From Chloroflexota bacterium (lineage in GTDB: Bacteria; Chloroflexota; Anaerolineae; Aggregatilineales; Phototrophicaceae), in the NCBI GenBank assembly GCA_020161935.1, contig JAIUNI010000003.1, positions 558,001 through 622,000 of the forward strand: 64,000 bases of DNA. The letters are read 5' to 3'. Of this stretch, positions 1-9,153 are shown piece by piece (the first letter of the stretch is position 1; each line of letters opens with the position of its first letter). A program made the translations under genes and the position numbers. Under the pieces are notes generated by a model. That model did not search any database and was not told where the DNA came from. It saw nothing but the letters and a program-made list of their open reading frames with translations.

Positions 1-483
1 GAACAGGCTGCCCACGCGCCGGATGGGCTTTCGCTGCCAGCCGTGCCGGTGGACGATGCCTCAGGCCGACCAGCAACGTTATCGAAACCAACCGAAGGCA
101 CAGCCCCTGAACCGAAAGCAGGTAAACGCGGCAAGGGTAAAAAGGCGGCGGAACTGGATGTTTCGGCCACACCGCTGGCAAACGCCGCACCGGCCTCGAC
201 GCTGCCGATCAACGCCGACCCTGCCAAGCCGGATGACCTGAAGGTAATCGAAGGTATTGGCCCCAAGATGGAAAAGGCGCTCCATGCTGCCGGTATCACC
301 ACCTTCGCCCAGCTTTCGGGCGCGAGCGAGGGCGAGATTAACGCGGCTATTCTGGCAGCGGGTATGCGCTTCGCCCCCAGTGTGCCGACGTGGGCGGAAC
401 AGGCTTCCTACGCGGCGAATGGGGACTTCGTGGGCTTGGAGACTTACCAAAAGACGCTCAGTGGCGGGCGGAAGGCGAAATAG
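1..483 (+). CDS. Helix-hairpin-helix protein, C-terminal part only
   Basis: The reading frame is open from the first base of the window, so the true start lies upstream and 160 residues are visible. The first half is an Ala/Pro/Lys-rich linker. The last ~80 residues carry a helix-hairpin-helix core (motif VIEGIGPKMEKAL, then GITTFAQL) followed by a short helix around PTWAEQA. This domain type is known from bacterial proteins in which it acts as a small DNA- or protein-binding appendage on another domain. The N-terminal partner domain cannot be seen, so no specific role is assigned. A rho-independent terminator follows about 50 bases downstream, so this gene ends its transcript. Confidence 0.7.
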   Translation, partial: EQAAHAPDGLSLPAVPVDDASGRPATLSKPTEGTAPEPKAGKRGKGKKAAELDVSATPLANAAPASTLPINADPAKPDDLKVIEGIGPKMEKALHAAGITTFAQLSGASEGEINAAILAAGMRFAPSVPTWAEQASYAANGDFVGLETYQKTLSGGRKAK

Positions 484-533
484 GTGTCAGTCATCAGTTA
501 GCAGTTTACAGTCTAATACGATAGAGATGCTAA

Positions 534-560
534 GGGGCGATCAATGAGCATCGCCCTTTT
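534..560 (+). terminator. Rho-independent terminator
   Basis: GGGCGAT at 535-541 pairs with ATCGCCC at 550-556 around an 8-base loop, followed by a T run at 557-560. It closes the helix-hairpin-helix gene. The arm also lies directly upstream of the MOSC gene start. Confidence 0.75.
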
Positions 561-574
561 CATTGGTGAAGTCT

Positions 575-1144
575 ATGCCATTACAAGCCGCCGTCGAAGC
601 GTTATACATCGGGGATCAAAAATCGCTGGAAAAAACACCGTGCGAGTCGTTGGAATTCACGCTTGAAGGTATCCGGGGTGATAAGCACGCGGGGTTTATC
701 AAGAAGGCCGACGCGCGTAACCCTGAATATAAACGTGGCTCGCCGATGCGGAATGACCGCCAGTGGTCAGCCGTCACGCCGGACGAACTGGCAGAGGCGG
801 CGCGGGCGCTGGGTGTCGAGCGTATCGACCCGGCATGGCTGGGCGCGAACCTGTCCTTTTCCGGCATACCGGATTTTACGCGGCTGCCCAAAGGCACGAA
901 GCTGATCTTCCCCTCCGGCGCGGTGCTGGTGGTCGAGGCCGAGAATATGCCGTGCGTCGGCCCCGGTCGCGTGATCGCGGCGCATTACCCCGAACGCAAG
1001 CTGCCGCCCAACCACTTCGTCAAAGCGGCGATGCACAAGCGCGGCCTCGTGGGCGTGGTCGAACGCGCGGGGGTGGTTCGGGTGGGCGATACGGTCACGG
1101 TTGAGGTTTACGAGGCGGCGGCTTACCCGCTGCTAGCAGGATAA
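575..1144 (+). CDS. MOSC domain protein
   Basis: The 189-residue protein resembles stand-alone MOSC domain proteins of the YiiM type, which have a beta-barrel fold related to the molybdenum-cofactor sulfurase C-terminus and are linked to sulfur carrying or N-hydroxylated-base handling. Visible support is the early GDKHAGF segment, the AENMPCVGPG segment with the conserved Cys, and the C-terminal HKRGLVGVVERAGVVRVGD strand region. The ATG at 575 is preferred over an in-frame TTG at 563 because GGTGA at 565-569 is well placed as a ribosome binding site. The metallopeptidase gene begins four bases after the stop, so the two are probably co-transcribed. The substrate is unknown. Confidence 0.75.
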   Translation: MPLQAAVEALYIGDQKSLEKTPCESLEFTLEGIRGDKHAGFIKKADARNPEYKRGSPMRNDRQWSAVTPDELAEAARALGVERIDPAWLGANLSFSGIPDFTRLPKGTKLIFPSGAVLVVEAENMPCVGPGRVIAAHYPERKLPPNHFVKAAMHKRGLVGVVERAGVVRVGDTVTVEVYEAAAYPLLAG

Positions 1145-1148
1145 CAGC

Positions 1149-2375
1149 ATGACAACATTGAAATGGTCAGATGTGTATTACAAACAGGTGCGGTGGAGCC
1201 AGGTCTCGCCGCTTAAACAGGCAGCCAATGTCATCGAGAGTGACGGTTTATATGATGGGGTTTATATTGGCGACACCAAAATTGATGTGAACGAGTCGCT
1301 GGATATTGAGGGTCGGGAGCAGGTTTACATCAATAATCTATTCGGTAATCTGGTTCGTCTTCAATCCCTTACCTACAGCTCTTGTCTCCCTCAACTCGCC
1401 TTCTATATTTTTGCCCTCACCCAGCGTCCACGATACATGGAAAGCTACTTTCCACTGGTCAAAAGTTTAGATAAAGTACAGCGTCGCCAATTCCACGAAA
1501 CCATTCAAAAGGTCATGCTGCATGAAGGCTTTGATCTGCAACTGTTGGGTACACCAGATGATCCTCCGATTGCGACTCAGGCTGCTCGTCTCTTACGACT
1601 ACAAAAAATCGTTCAACGTGAACGGGGGCAATTGTTTGATCACATGCTCAGATTTCCCGCCCTCGGCTATCTGGTAGCGGGTCATATCGTTGAGGTATTT
1701 TTTTACCGTCAGGATATTCTCGACCGCTTGCTGCGGACGGGCGTGCATATCTGGCTGTACACCGACCAAGCCGTATTTAACGTCGATGGCGGTGTCGCGG
1801 GTGGCTGCTATGACACGCAGCAGGGGTGCATCAAGCTCGTCGTCAGCCGCTTGTTCGAGGGTTTCAACCAACCTATGCCGGGAGTCATCCCCTTCCTGCA
1901 TGAGTTCGGGCATCTGCTCGACTTCTTCGACGCGGCGCACCTGAAGCAGTCCACCAAGAGCTTCGGCTGGATGCCGGGGATGCGCCAATCCGACGACCGC
2001 TTCCCCCCCGAAGGCACAGATATTTTCACGCCGGAAGCACGGTCGGCATTCGTCAAAGGCAAGCGAATTGAGATGGGGCGCTACGACAAGCTGGTGGCGG
2101 GCGAAAAGCCGGACGTGCTGCCCATCGGTCATCCCTACGTGTTCCAGAACAATGGCGAGTTTCTGGCGGGCTACTTGGAAATGTTTTTCCGCAACCCGCA
2201 CGCCTTCGCCACCCAAAACCCGGATCTCTACGCCGCGTTTTCGGTGCTGCTCAAGCAAGACCCGCGCCAGTATTGGGAGCAGGACTTTCCGTTTTATGTC
2301 GAGCAGAACCGCGCCTACTACCACAGCGGGCAGCAGCCACCCCCGCACCACCTGACCCTCGAAAACGATTCATAA
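1149..2375 (+). CDS. MtfA-like zinc metallopeptidase
   Basis: This 408-residue protein has a zinc-peptidase signature HEFGH (His251, Glu252, His255) and a downstream Glu337 in NNGEFLAGYLEMFF, followed by NPDLYAAF. That spacing and the downstream acidic helix match the MtfA/anthrax lethal factor-like family (M90), in which the third metal ligand is the downstream Glu. The first ~200 residues are helical and not recognised. No signal peptide is seen, so a cytoplasmic location is inferred. MtfA of enterobacteria interacts with the sugar repressor Mlc. Lying upstream of a sugar-use locus is suggestive but not proof of a similar role. It starts four bases after the MOSC stop. Confidence 0.75.
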   Translation: MTTLKWSDVYYKQVRWSQVSPLKQAANVIESDGLYDGVYIGDTKIDVNESLDIEGREQVYINNLFGNLVRLQSLTYSSCLPQLAFYIFALTQRPRYMESYFPLVKSLDKVQRRQFHETIQKVMLHEGFDLQLLGTPDDPPIATQAARLLRLQKIVQRERGQLFDHMLRFPALGYLVAGHIVEVFFYRQDILDRLLRTGVHIWLYTDQAVFNVDGGVAGGCYDTQQGCIKLVVSRLFEGFNQPMPGVIPFLHEFGHLLDFFDAAHLKQSTKSFGWMPGMRQSDDRFPPEGTDIFTPEARSAFVKGKRIEMGRYDKLVAGEKPDVLPIGHPYVFQNNGEFLAGYLEMFFRNPHAFATQNPDLYAAFSVLLKQDPRQYWEQDFPFYVEQNRAYYHSGQQPPPHHLTLENDS

Positions 2376-2477
2376 CCGTGTTCGGCGTTCGGTCATAGTG
2401 CCACGCGGTTTCTTAAAGCCGGATTGAGCGCTATAGTCAAGCGCAAAATAATGCTTGTCAAAAGGATACCCCAGTAC

Positions 2478-4400
2478 ATGACATCAAATGACCTGACGAT
2501 AGCAACCGCCCATCTGACCGTTCAGGCCGACCAAGCCAAGCCCATCAGCCCTGACCTCTTTGGCATCTTCTTCGAGGACATCAATTACGCCGCCGATGGT
2601 GGCCTGTACGCCGACCTCATCCAGAATCGCTCGTTCGAGTACACGGCGGTCGATAACTTCGACTGGAACTTCTTTACGGCGTGGGAACTGGTGACGGAGA
2701 AGGGCAAGTGTTCCATCGCGCTCGGCACGGAAGCACCCATCCACCGCAATAACCCCCGCTACCTGATCGTCAACATTGACAGCGGCGAGGTCGGTTTGCG
2801 GAACTTTGGCTACGACGGTATCGCGATCAAGGCCGGTGAGAGCTATGACCTGACGCTGTTCGCCCGTGTGCTGTCGGGTAACGTCGGCGGGTTAAAGGTG
2901 CAGCTCGAAAGCCACACCGGTGAGGTGCTGGCGGAAGCCACGCTAACGACACCCGGCGGCGAGTGGACGAAACTCACCACCACCCTGCAACCCTCGGCGA
3001 CGGACAGCCACGCGCGCTTCGTACTGTACGCATCCGGCGCGGGGGCGCTGGCAGTCGATATGATCTCGTTGTTCCCACAGGCGACCTTTCGCAGCCGCCC
3101 CAACGGGTTACGGGCGGATCTGGCGCAGGTGATCGCCGACCTCAAGCCGCGTTTCATCCGCTTCCCCGGTGGCTGCCTCGCGCACGGCGACGGCCTCGAC
3201 AATATGTACCGGTGGAAAGACACCATCGGCCCGATTGAAACCCGCCATTCGCAGCCCAACATCTGGAACTATCACCAGAGCGTCGGCTTGGGTTACTTCG
3301 AGTACTTCCAATACTGCGAGGACATCGGCGCGAAACCCGTGCCGGTTGTTCCCGCCGGAACCTGCTGCCCGAACAGCGGCATGAAGTTCACCGGACGCTT
3401 GGAGGAAAACCAGCAGGGGCTGCCGATGGACGAGATGGGCGAATACGTCCAAGAAGTGCTGGATTTGATCGAGTGGGCGAACGGCCCCGCCACCTCCACA
3501 TGGGGCGCGAAGCGAGCCGAAGCCGGACACCCCGAACCGTTCGGCCTCGAATATCTGGCGATTGGGAACGAAGACCAGATTTCACCGTTATTCGTTGAAC
3601 GCTTTAAGATGATTTACGACGCGGTGAAGGCCAAGCACTCTGAAATCATCCTGATCGGTACGACTGGCCCGCGACCGGAAGGCGAGGATTACGAGAAGGG
3701 CTGGCAGCTTGCCCACGAGATGCATATGGACATGGTGGATGAACACGGCTACCGCCCACCGGAATGGTACTGGGACAACCTCTACCGCTTCGACAGCTAC
3801 GACCGGAACGCCTCCAAAGTGTACCTCGGTGAATACGCCGCCCACGACCTCGGACGAGCGAACACGCTGCGGTCGGCGCTGGCGGAAGCGGCTTATATGA
3901 CCTCGCTGGAACGCAACGGTGATATTGTCTTGCTCTCGTCCTACGCCCCGCTGCTGGGTAAGCACAAGCGGATGCAGTGGCAGCCGAACATGATCTACTT
4001 CACCAATACGTCGATTCGCCTCTCGACCAATTACTATGCCCAGCAGTTGTTTGGCGCGAACACGGGGGATGTTTACCTGCCGGTCACGCTGGATGTTGAG
4101 GGCATGGATGAAGTCGCGGCGGCTTCCTGCGTGCGGGACTCGGCGACTGGCGATGTCATCCTGAAACTGGTCAGCCGCGCGGATGCCCCGCTGCCTGTAA
4201 CCATTGACCTCGCGTCGGTGGGTGCAGTTGCGGGTGAAGCGGCGTGTACTGTTCTGACCGGCGAGGCGCTGGCGGAGAACAACCACTGGCGACCGCAAAC
4301 CGTCCTCCCGCAAAGCGCGACGCTGGCGGTTGGCGCGGTGTTCACCTACGAGATGCCTGCCCATTCGCTGAGTGTCATCCGGTTGAAGACAACGGTTTAA
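2478..4400 (+). CDS. GH51 alpha-L-arabinofuranosidase
   Basis: The protein (640 residues from this ATG) releases terminal alpha-L-arabinofuranose from arabinan, arabinoxylan or xyloglucan fragments. The N-terminus has the family hallmark SPDLFGIFFEDINYAADGG. The catalytic barrel carries the acid/base Glu365 in LAIGNED and the nucleophile Glu452 in YLGEYAAHD. A beta-sandwich ends the protein, as usual for GH51. An in-frame TTG (2424) and ATG (2451) lie upstream. The ATG at 2478 is chosen because an AAAGGA sequence lies 11 bases before it and the family N-terminus begins soon after. There is no signal peptide, so it probably acts on imported oligosaccharides. The GH42 gene follows in the same direction. 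Confidence 0.9.
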   Translation: MTSNDLTIATAHLTVQADQAKPISPDLFGIFFEDINYAADGGLYADLIQNRSFEYTAVDNFDWNFFTAWELVTEKGKCSIALGTEAPIHRNNPRYLIVNIDSGEVGLRNFGYDGIAIKAGESYDLTLFARVLSGNVGGLKVQLESHTGEVLAEATLTTPGGEWTKLTTTLQPSATDSHARFVLYASGAGALAVDMISLFPQATFRSRPNGLRADLAQVIADLKPRFIRFPGGCLAHGDGLDNMYRWKDTIGPIETRHSQPNIWNYHQSVGLGYFEYFQYCEDIGAKPVPVVPAGTCCPNSGMKFTGRLEENQQGLPMDEMGEYVQEVLDLIEWANGPATSTWGAKRAEAGHPEPFGLEYLAIGNEDQISPLFVERFKMIYDAVKAKHSEIILIGTTGPRPEGEDYEKGWQLAHEMHMDMVDEHGYRPPEWYWDNLYRFDSYDRNASKVYLGEYAAHDLGRANTLRSALAEAAYMTSLERNGDIVLLSSYAPLLGKHKRMQWQPNMIYFTNTSIRLSTNYYAQQLFGANTGDVYLPVTLDVEGMDEVAAASCVRDSATGDVILKLVSRADAPLPVTIDLASVGAVAGEAACTVLTGEALAENNHWRPQTVLPQSATLAVGAVFTYEMPAHSLSVIRLKTTV

Positions 4401-4439
4401 TAGGCGGGTTGTAGCGGTTTGCCGGTGGGCGGTATTTTG

Positions 4440-4459
4440 GGACGAGATACATCTCGTCC
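4440..4459. repeat. GGACG palindrome (REP-like), copy 1
   Basis: Nine-base arms GGACGAGAT and ATCTCGTCC flank a 2-base centre, preceded by a G run. Related palindromes occur at 19791, 19857, 19905, 59727, 60384 and at the window end, so this is a dispersed family. This copy sits between the GH51 and GH42 genes and could form a hairpin in the joint transcript. Confidence 0.75.
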
Positions 4460-4519
4460 GTCTTATACTCAATTACCTAATCATTTTATCAGCACATTTT
4501 TACCCATATTGGATAGACG

Positions 4520-6541
4520 ATGATGGCGACAAGCAACAATGCATTTTCCCCGAAAGCACCGTTCCTGTGGCACGGCGGCGACTATAACCCCGAACAGTGG
4601 CCGCGCGAGGTGTGGCAGGAGGACTTCCGGCTGATGCAGCAGACGGGTGTCACGGTGGCGACGGTCGGCGTGTTTAGCTGGGTATCGCTCCAGCCCGCCG
4701 AAGACCGCTTCACCTTCGAGTGGTTGGATGAGGTGCTGGACGGCTTGCACGCGCACGGCATCAAGGCCATTCTGGCGACACCCAGCGCTGCCCAACCCGC
4801 GTGGATGTCCCAGCAGTACCCCGACGTGCTGAAGGCCGGTGAAAGCGGCCTCCGCAACCCGCACGGTGGGCGCACCAACTACTGCCCGAATTCTCCCGAC
4901 TACCGCCGATTGAGTGGGGACATCGCCCGGCGGCTGGCGGAACGCTACGGGCAGCATCCGGCGGTCATCCTGTGGCACATCAGCAACGAGTACGACAGTT
5001 GGTGCTACTGCGAAACCTGCGCCGCCCGTTTCCGCGAGTGGCTGCAAGCCAAGTACGGCACATTGGATGAACTCAACCAGCGCTGGTGGACGGCTTTTTG
5101 GAGCCACACCTATACCGATTGGGCGCAGATTCAGCCGCCGTTGAAGGGCGGCGAAACGCTGACGCACGGCTTGAACGTCGATTACTTCCGCTTTATGACC
5201 GAGAGCCAGATCGCCTGTTACCGGAACGAGCGCGACATCATTCGGGCGATCACGCCGGAGGTACCGATCACCACCAATTTGATGGGCGCGTATAAGCCGC
5301 TGGACTACCGCAAGTGGGCGGCGGAGATGGACATCGTAACGTGGGACTGCTACCCGCGACCGAATACCACGCCGGCGGAAATCGCGTTTATGCACGATAC
5401 CCACCGCGGCCTGAAAGATGGTCAACCGTTCCTGCTGATGGAGCAGACACCGAGCAGCCAGAACTGGCAGGCGATCAACGCGCTCAAGCGGCCGGGTGTC
5501 CTGCGGTTGTGGAGCTATCTGGCGGTGGCGCATGGGGCGGACTCGGTGCTGTACTTCCAGTGGCGGCGCGGGCGCGGCGGCTCGGAGAAGCTGCACGGCG
5601 CGGTGGTCGAGCATTCCGGGCGGTCAGATACGAGGGTTTTCCGCGAGGTGAGCCAGCTTGGCGCGGAACTGACGCACCTCGGCGACGCGGTGCTGGGCGG
5701 GCGTGTTCGGGCGAAAGTTGGCATCCTGTTCGATTGGGATAACTGGCACGCGCTGGAAAACGCCATCGGGCCGGTGAGTGAGAAGCAGTATTACGCGACG
5801 GTCAGCAAGCATTACGCGGCGTTTTACCGCCAGAATATCGCGGTGGATGTGGTGTTCCCGGAGTCGGATTTGAGCCAGTATCAGATCGTGGTCGCGCCGA
5901 TGCTCTACATGGTCAAGCCCGGTTTGGCGGAGAAGGTCGAGGGGTTGGTGGCGAACGGCGGCTCGTTCGTGACGACCTTCTTGAGCGGCATCGTGGATGA
6001 AACCGATCTGGCCTTCGAGAACGGCTACCCCGGCCCGTTGAGCAAGGTTCTGGGCGTGCATATCGAGGAGATCGACGCGCTGTATCCGGGGCAGGCGAAC
6101 AGTATTGTAATGGCGGACGGCAGCGGGACGTTCACCTGCGGGCGCTTGGCTGACCTGCTGCACGCGGAGGGGGCGGCGGTGCTGGCGACCTACGGCAGCG
6201 ACTTTTACGCAGGAATGCCAGTGGTGACACGCAACGCCTATGGCAGCGGCTCGGCTTATTACCTCGGCAGCGACGCGGAACCAGCGTTCCTTGACACGTT
6301 CTACGGCGGCCTCGTGAAGGGGTACGGCTTGCAGGCCGAACTGGATGCACCGCAGGGCGTGGAGGTCAGCGTCCGGCACACGGCGCGGCAGCCGGTGATT
6401 TTTGTGCTGAACCACAACGCGACCCCGGTGACGGTCGATTTGGGCACTCGCCACTTCCAGAGCTTGCTAACAGACGCGGCGCTCAGCGGCGAGTTAGCGC
6501 TGGGAGCCTACGACGTGCAGATCATGGTTGAGACGATTTAA
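4520..6541 (+). CDS. GH42 beta-galactosidase
   Basis: The 673-residue protein matches GH42, enzymes that cleave terminal beta-galactose (some also alpha-L-arabinopyranose). Seen directly are the N-terminal WHGGDYNPEQWP, the acid/base Glu157 in WHISNEY and the nucleophile Glu308 in LLMEQTPS. Cys residues in the CYCETCAARF stretch match the zinc-binding cluster of many GH42 trimers. The length fits the three-domain architecture (barrel, trimerisation domain with VVAPMLYMV, short beta domain). A second ATG at 4523 is equally possible as start. There is no signal peptide, so it is inferred to be cytoplasmic. It pairs with the GH51 gene upstream, and the transporter lies further downstream. Confidence 0.92.
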   Translation: MMATSNNAFSPKAPFLWHGGDYNPEQWPREVWQEDFRLMQQTGVTVATVGVFSWVSLQPAEDRFTFEWLDEVLDGLHAHGIKAILATPSAAQPAWMSQQYPDVLKAGESGLRNPHGGRTNYCPNSPDYRRLSGDIARRLAERYGQHPAVILWHISNEYDSWCYCETCAARFREWLQAKYGTLDELNQRWWTAFWSHTYTDWAQIQPPLKGGETLTHGLNVDYFRFMTESQIACYRNERDIIRAITPEVPITTNLMGAYKPLDYRKWAAEMDIVTWDCYPRPNTTPAEIAFMHDTHRGLKDGQPFLLMEQTPSSQNWQAINALKRPGVLRLWSYLAVAHGADSVLYFQWRRGRGGSEKLHGAVVEHSGRSDTRVFREVSQLGAELTHLGDAVLGGRVRAKVGILFDWDNWHALENAIGPVSEKQYYATVSKHYAAFYRQNIAVDVVFPESDLSQYQIVVAPMLYMVKPGLAEKVEGLVANGGSFVTTFLSGIVDETDLAFENGYPGPLSKVLGVHIEEIDALYPGQANSIVMADGSGTFTCGRLADLLHAEGAAVLATYGSDFYAGMPVVTRNAYGSGSAYYLGSDAEPAFLDTFYGGLVKGYGLQAELDAPQGVEVSVRHTARQPVIFVLNHNATPVTVDLGTRHFQSLLTDAALSGELALGAYDVQIMVETI

Positions 6542-6575
6542 CGCAAAGGCGCTAAGACGCAGAGGACGCAAAGAC

Positions 6576-6895
6576 GATTTAACACAAAGGCTCAATGGCA
6601 CAAATGCATGGAGGGAATACGAGAATTGAACCGCCAAGTCGCCAAGAACGCCAAGATCAAGGCGGAGAGATTTAACACAAAGGCTCAATGGCACAAAGGC
6701 ACGGAGGGAGTACGAGAATTGAACCGCCAAGTCGCCAAGAACGCCAAGATCAAGACGGAGCGATTTAACACAAAGGCTCAATGGCACAAAGGCACGGAGG
6801 GAATACGAGAATTGAACCGCCAAGTCGCCAAGAACGCCAAGATCAAGACGGAGAGATTTAACACAAAGGCTCAATGGCACAAAGGCACAGAGCCA
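6576..6895. repeat. 93-bp direct tandem repeat, three full units plus a partial
   Basis: Units start at GATTTAACACAAAGG at 6576, 6669, 6762 and 6855, exactly 93 bases apart, and differ at only a few positions. The fourth is cut short near 6895. Because 93 is divisible by three, both strands show long repetitive open frames that have no ribosome site and look like artefacts. The core ACCGCCAAGTCGCCAAG also occurs inverted near 28510-28536, so the unit is built from a dispersed phrase. Confidence 0.9.
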
Positions 6896-7230
6896 AGACA
6901 ATTTAACCACAGCCCTAAAGGAGGCTTCGCACAGACACAGAGTCACAGAGAAAAAGCAGAGAGAGTAGGTTTATGGCGGCGGCGGCAGTGGAACGCCATT
7001 TGAAGTTTTCAGTTGCCAGTTTACAGTTATCAGTTCAATACAGTGGCAATACGGTAAATTCTGCTAAAACTGCAAAAACTGCAAAAAACGCAATTGCAAT
7101 TCGGGACTTTGACGGCGGTGTTGAGGGAGCAAACTGCCGAACGTTCACAAAATTCTGCAAATTCACTGTGCATTTTTGATGCTGTTGATGCTGTTAATGC
7201 TGTTGAGAATCGGCTCATTTTGTCGCAAAT

Positions 7231-7257
7231 GTCGTCAGTGTCGTCAGTGTCGTCAGT
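7231..7257. repeat. Three perfect 9-bp tandem repeats
   Basis: GTCGTCAGT occurs three times head to tail, preceded by degenerate GCTGTTGAT 9-mers at about 7180-7207. The same array, with the same preceding TGTCGCAAAT, lies at 57513-57539. There are no spacers, so this is not a CRISPR. Confidence 0.9.
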
Positions 7258-7353
7258 GTCAGAACCTCACCCCCTCTCCCGACCGCTGAGTACAGCTAGG
7301 AGAAGGGAGCAAGACAATTGGCCGCAATGGCAAAGCTGGTTTGTGTGCCAAGT

Positions 7354-7398
7354 TTGCCGGAGGATAACCCCACAAGGGGACTGTAGACCCTCCGGCAA
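7354..7398. repeat. Perfect 10-bp stem with nested inner hairpin
   Basis: TTGCCGGAGG at 7354-7363 pairs with CCTCCGGCAA at 7389-7398. Inside it CCCC and GGGG (about 7368-7379) form a second stem. No T run follows directly, so it is a dispersed structural element rather than a typical terminator. Confidence 0.7.
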
Positions 7399-7996
7399 GG
7401 TGAATAAAGCCCCCTGAAGGGGACTGTTTTATTTGCAGCGGCGGATGGTTGGTTCGCTGCTGCAAGGTTTGCTGCAAAACAGTTATCAGCCAACAGTTTT
7501 CAGTTGACAGTCAAATGCACAATATGCGGAACAAGCGGCAAATGCAGCATAGGCGGCACGACTATTTGTGCGCGTTGGGGCGATGTAGTTGTTAAGGTGC
7601 GGCGGGTCTGCCCTCACCCCACGACGGTACGCTCGCAGGCTCGCTCCACCGTCAGCCCTCTCCCGACCGCTGAGTACAGCTAGGAGAGGGGAGAAAAGGC
7701 AGGGATATAGGTATTCCTATGAACAGGATAGCAGAGGTTGGGATGAAAAGGGCGAACATTTGTCAGAACATTTGGTCACTTTTTGGCGGTGTTGGCGCTA
7801 ACTTTGTGAGGGAGGATGGCGGGGCATTGGTTGGTAGAAGGTTAGGAAATGGTTTGCCGACAAACCTAATTCAAACGTAGGAAATAATAGTTTGAAGTTT
7901 GAAGTGGCAAGTTACCAGTTCAAGGCAAAGACAGATTGAACCGCAGAGACGCGGAGGACGCAGAGATTAAGGCGGAGAGTGCTAGGGACTGAATAG

Positions 7997-8419
7997 ATGA
8001 TGAGCGACGATGAACACGACTATCAGCAAAAAAAGAATGCGGAAGAAGCGAAAGAGGAAAATTCTGAGTGGAATACTTGGGTCGTCGCTTCAGGAAGTGA
8101 GTTAAAAGAGGCATTTGGATTAACCGCAGAAAACCGTCCGACGATTAATCTCAATCCTGAGAATATACCTGATAGGCTTCGAATGCTCATTCCTTATGCT
8201 GAAGTTTGGGGAATAACCGATGATTTGATACGAGCCGATGTTATTGATAAAGCATCACCAGAAGCCCTACAAGATTTGATTCTGACCATCGGTAAGTATC
8301 AAGATGCAGTCAATGAATGGTTGGCTGGCTCAGAGGCATATCAGGACAAGCAAATACAGGAGTATTATGTCTTCTCTGCCTTGTTGATGGCTTTTGATGA
8401 AGCTCGACCTTACCCTTGA
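7997..8419 (+). CDS. AT-rich orphan protein, 140 residues
   Basis: I do not recognise the family. The protein is acidic and mostly helical by eye. The first 25 residues are very charged (Asp, Glu, Lys), followed by a folded-looking segment with WNTWVVASG and an IPYAEVWGITDDLI stretch. There is no signal peptide or membrane segment. A second ATG at 8000 is equally possible as start. Codon use is AT-richer than the flanking glycosidase genes. It lies directly downstream of mosaic island A. The similar island at 57 kb is likewise followed by an AT-rich orphan, though the two proteins do not look alike. The tail-to-tail neighbour is a Uma2 gene. Confidence 0.6.
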   Translation: MMSDDEHDYQQKKNAEEAKEENSEWNTWVVASGSELKEAFGLTAENRPTINLNPENIPDRLRMLIPYAEVWGITDDLIRADVIDKASPEALQDLILTIGKYQDAVNEWLAGSEAYQDKQIQEYYVFSALLMAFDEARPYP

Positions 8420-8438
8420 ATAAGCTGTCGGAATTGGT

Positions 8439-8987
8439 CTATTCGGCAAAAATGTTAGCAAGGGCTAGCTTGAAACCGGGTAATACATCACTGCCCTCAA
8501 GATAGTCACCTAAGCGCAGGGTCTTACGTGGCATCTTCGGGGTATAAACATCAATCGTTTTCTGTATAGGGTCAACGAGCCATAAGACTGTTCCAGCGGC
8601 TAGATAGTTGCCGATTTTGCGGGCAATTTCGGTATCGGCATTTCCGGGCGACAGCACCTCAATTGCCAGATCAGGCGCGATGGGGTTGTAGGCTGCTAAA
8701 CTCGGCTTTGGCTGCCGCGCAAATGAGATAAAGGCCGCATCGGGGATATATTTTTCGCCCGATATGACATAACCACCATCCGCGCCCGTCACACGCCCTA
8801 ACTTGTTGTCCTCGGCAAAAACACTCACGCGCCCTGATAACTTCGCGCCTAAGTAGGAAGATAAGTTGTTCGATACCACTTCAATAATCTCCCCGGCGAT
8901 GAATTCAAAATTACGGTCTGCATTTTCAGGCAGCGTCACAAAATGATCAAATTCGGCATCGCTGATTGGTTTTGTCTGAAGAACCAT
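8439..8987 (-). CDS. Uma2 family protein (PD-(D/E)XK nuclease fold)
   Basis: The 182-residue protein shows the Uma2/DUF820 pattern: an N-terminal FEFIAGEIIEV strand-helix, then YIPDAAFIS, then PDLAIEVLSPGN, then KIGNYLAAGTVLWLVDP. The Asp of the PDLAIEV region, the Glu and the later Lys form the nuclease-like core of this fold. The family is expanded in Cyanobacteria and Chloroflexota and its true cellular role is poorly known. A second copy is at 52089-52649. The gene is monocistronic, converging on the orphan at 7997. Confidence 0.9.
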   Translation of the reverse strand: MVLQTKPISDAEFDHFVTLPENADRNFEFIAGEIIEVVSNNLSSYLGAKLSGRVSVFAEDNKLGRVTGADGGYVISGEKYIPDAAFISFARQPKPSLAAYNPIAPDLAIEVLSPGNADTEIARKIGNYLAAGTVLWLVDPIQKTIDVYTPKMPRKTLRLGDYLEGSDVLPGFKLALANIFAE

Positions 8988-9153
8988 TGCACTACCTCGT
9001 TACTTTTGCAGCATTATACATCGAAATGATTGGCCTGATGTCGTTCATGAGTTAATGGCCGGACCCATAGGTGTTCCCTTAGGGCGCAGCGTGGTTGGAG
9101 CAGGTCATCACCATCTTGAACACAACGGGCAAAATGCCGCGCAGGTGCAAAAG

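Larger units (their letters stand above)
6896..7990. repeat. Mosaic non-coding island A
   Basis: About 1.1 kb without a credible gene. It is assembled from modules that recur elsewhere in the window: an AAAGGAGGCTTCGCACAG phrase (also 25678), CAGTTATCAGTT phrases, 9-bp tandem repeats, a strong nested hairpin, CCTCACCC/GGAGAGGGGAG phrases (7266-7310 and 7610-7690), a GAACATTTGTCAGAACATTT module (7754) and an ATTCAAACGTAG module (7870). Most modules appear in the same order at about 57.2-58.0 kb. An AT-rich orphan gene follows directly. Confidence 0.75.

Noticed and set aside
4481..5614. 377-codon frame on the minus strand inside the GH42 gene
   Set aside because: It is an antisense shadow of a well-supported glycosidase with catalytic residues. 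The translation is Arg/Gln-rich and without motif.
6494..7003. Long repetitive open frames on both strands across the 93-bp repeats
   Set aside because: The frames exist only because the unit is a multiple of three. They have no ribosome site, no family signal, and the array belongs to a dispersed non-coding phrase family.
7231..7257. CRISPR-like array
   Set aside because: The repeats are 9 bases long and directly adjacent without spacers, and no cas gene is in the window.
6896..7990. Insertion sequence in mosaic island A
   Set aside because: No transposase frame, terminal inverted repeats or target duplication could be found.
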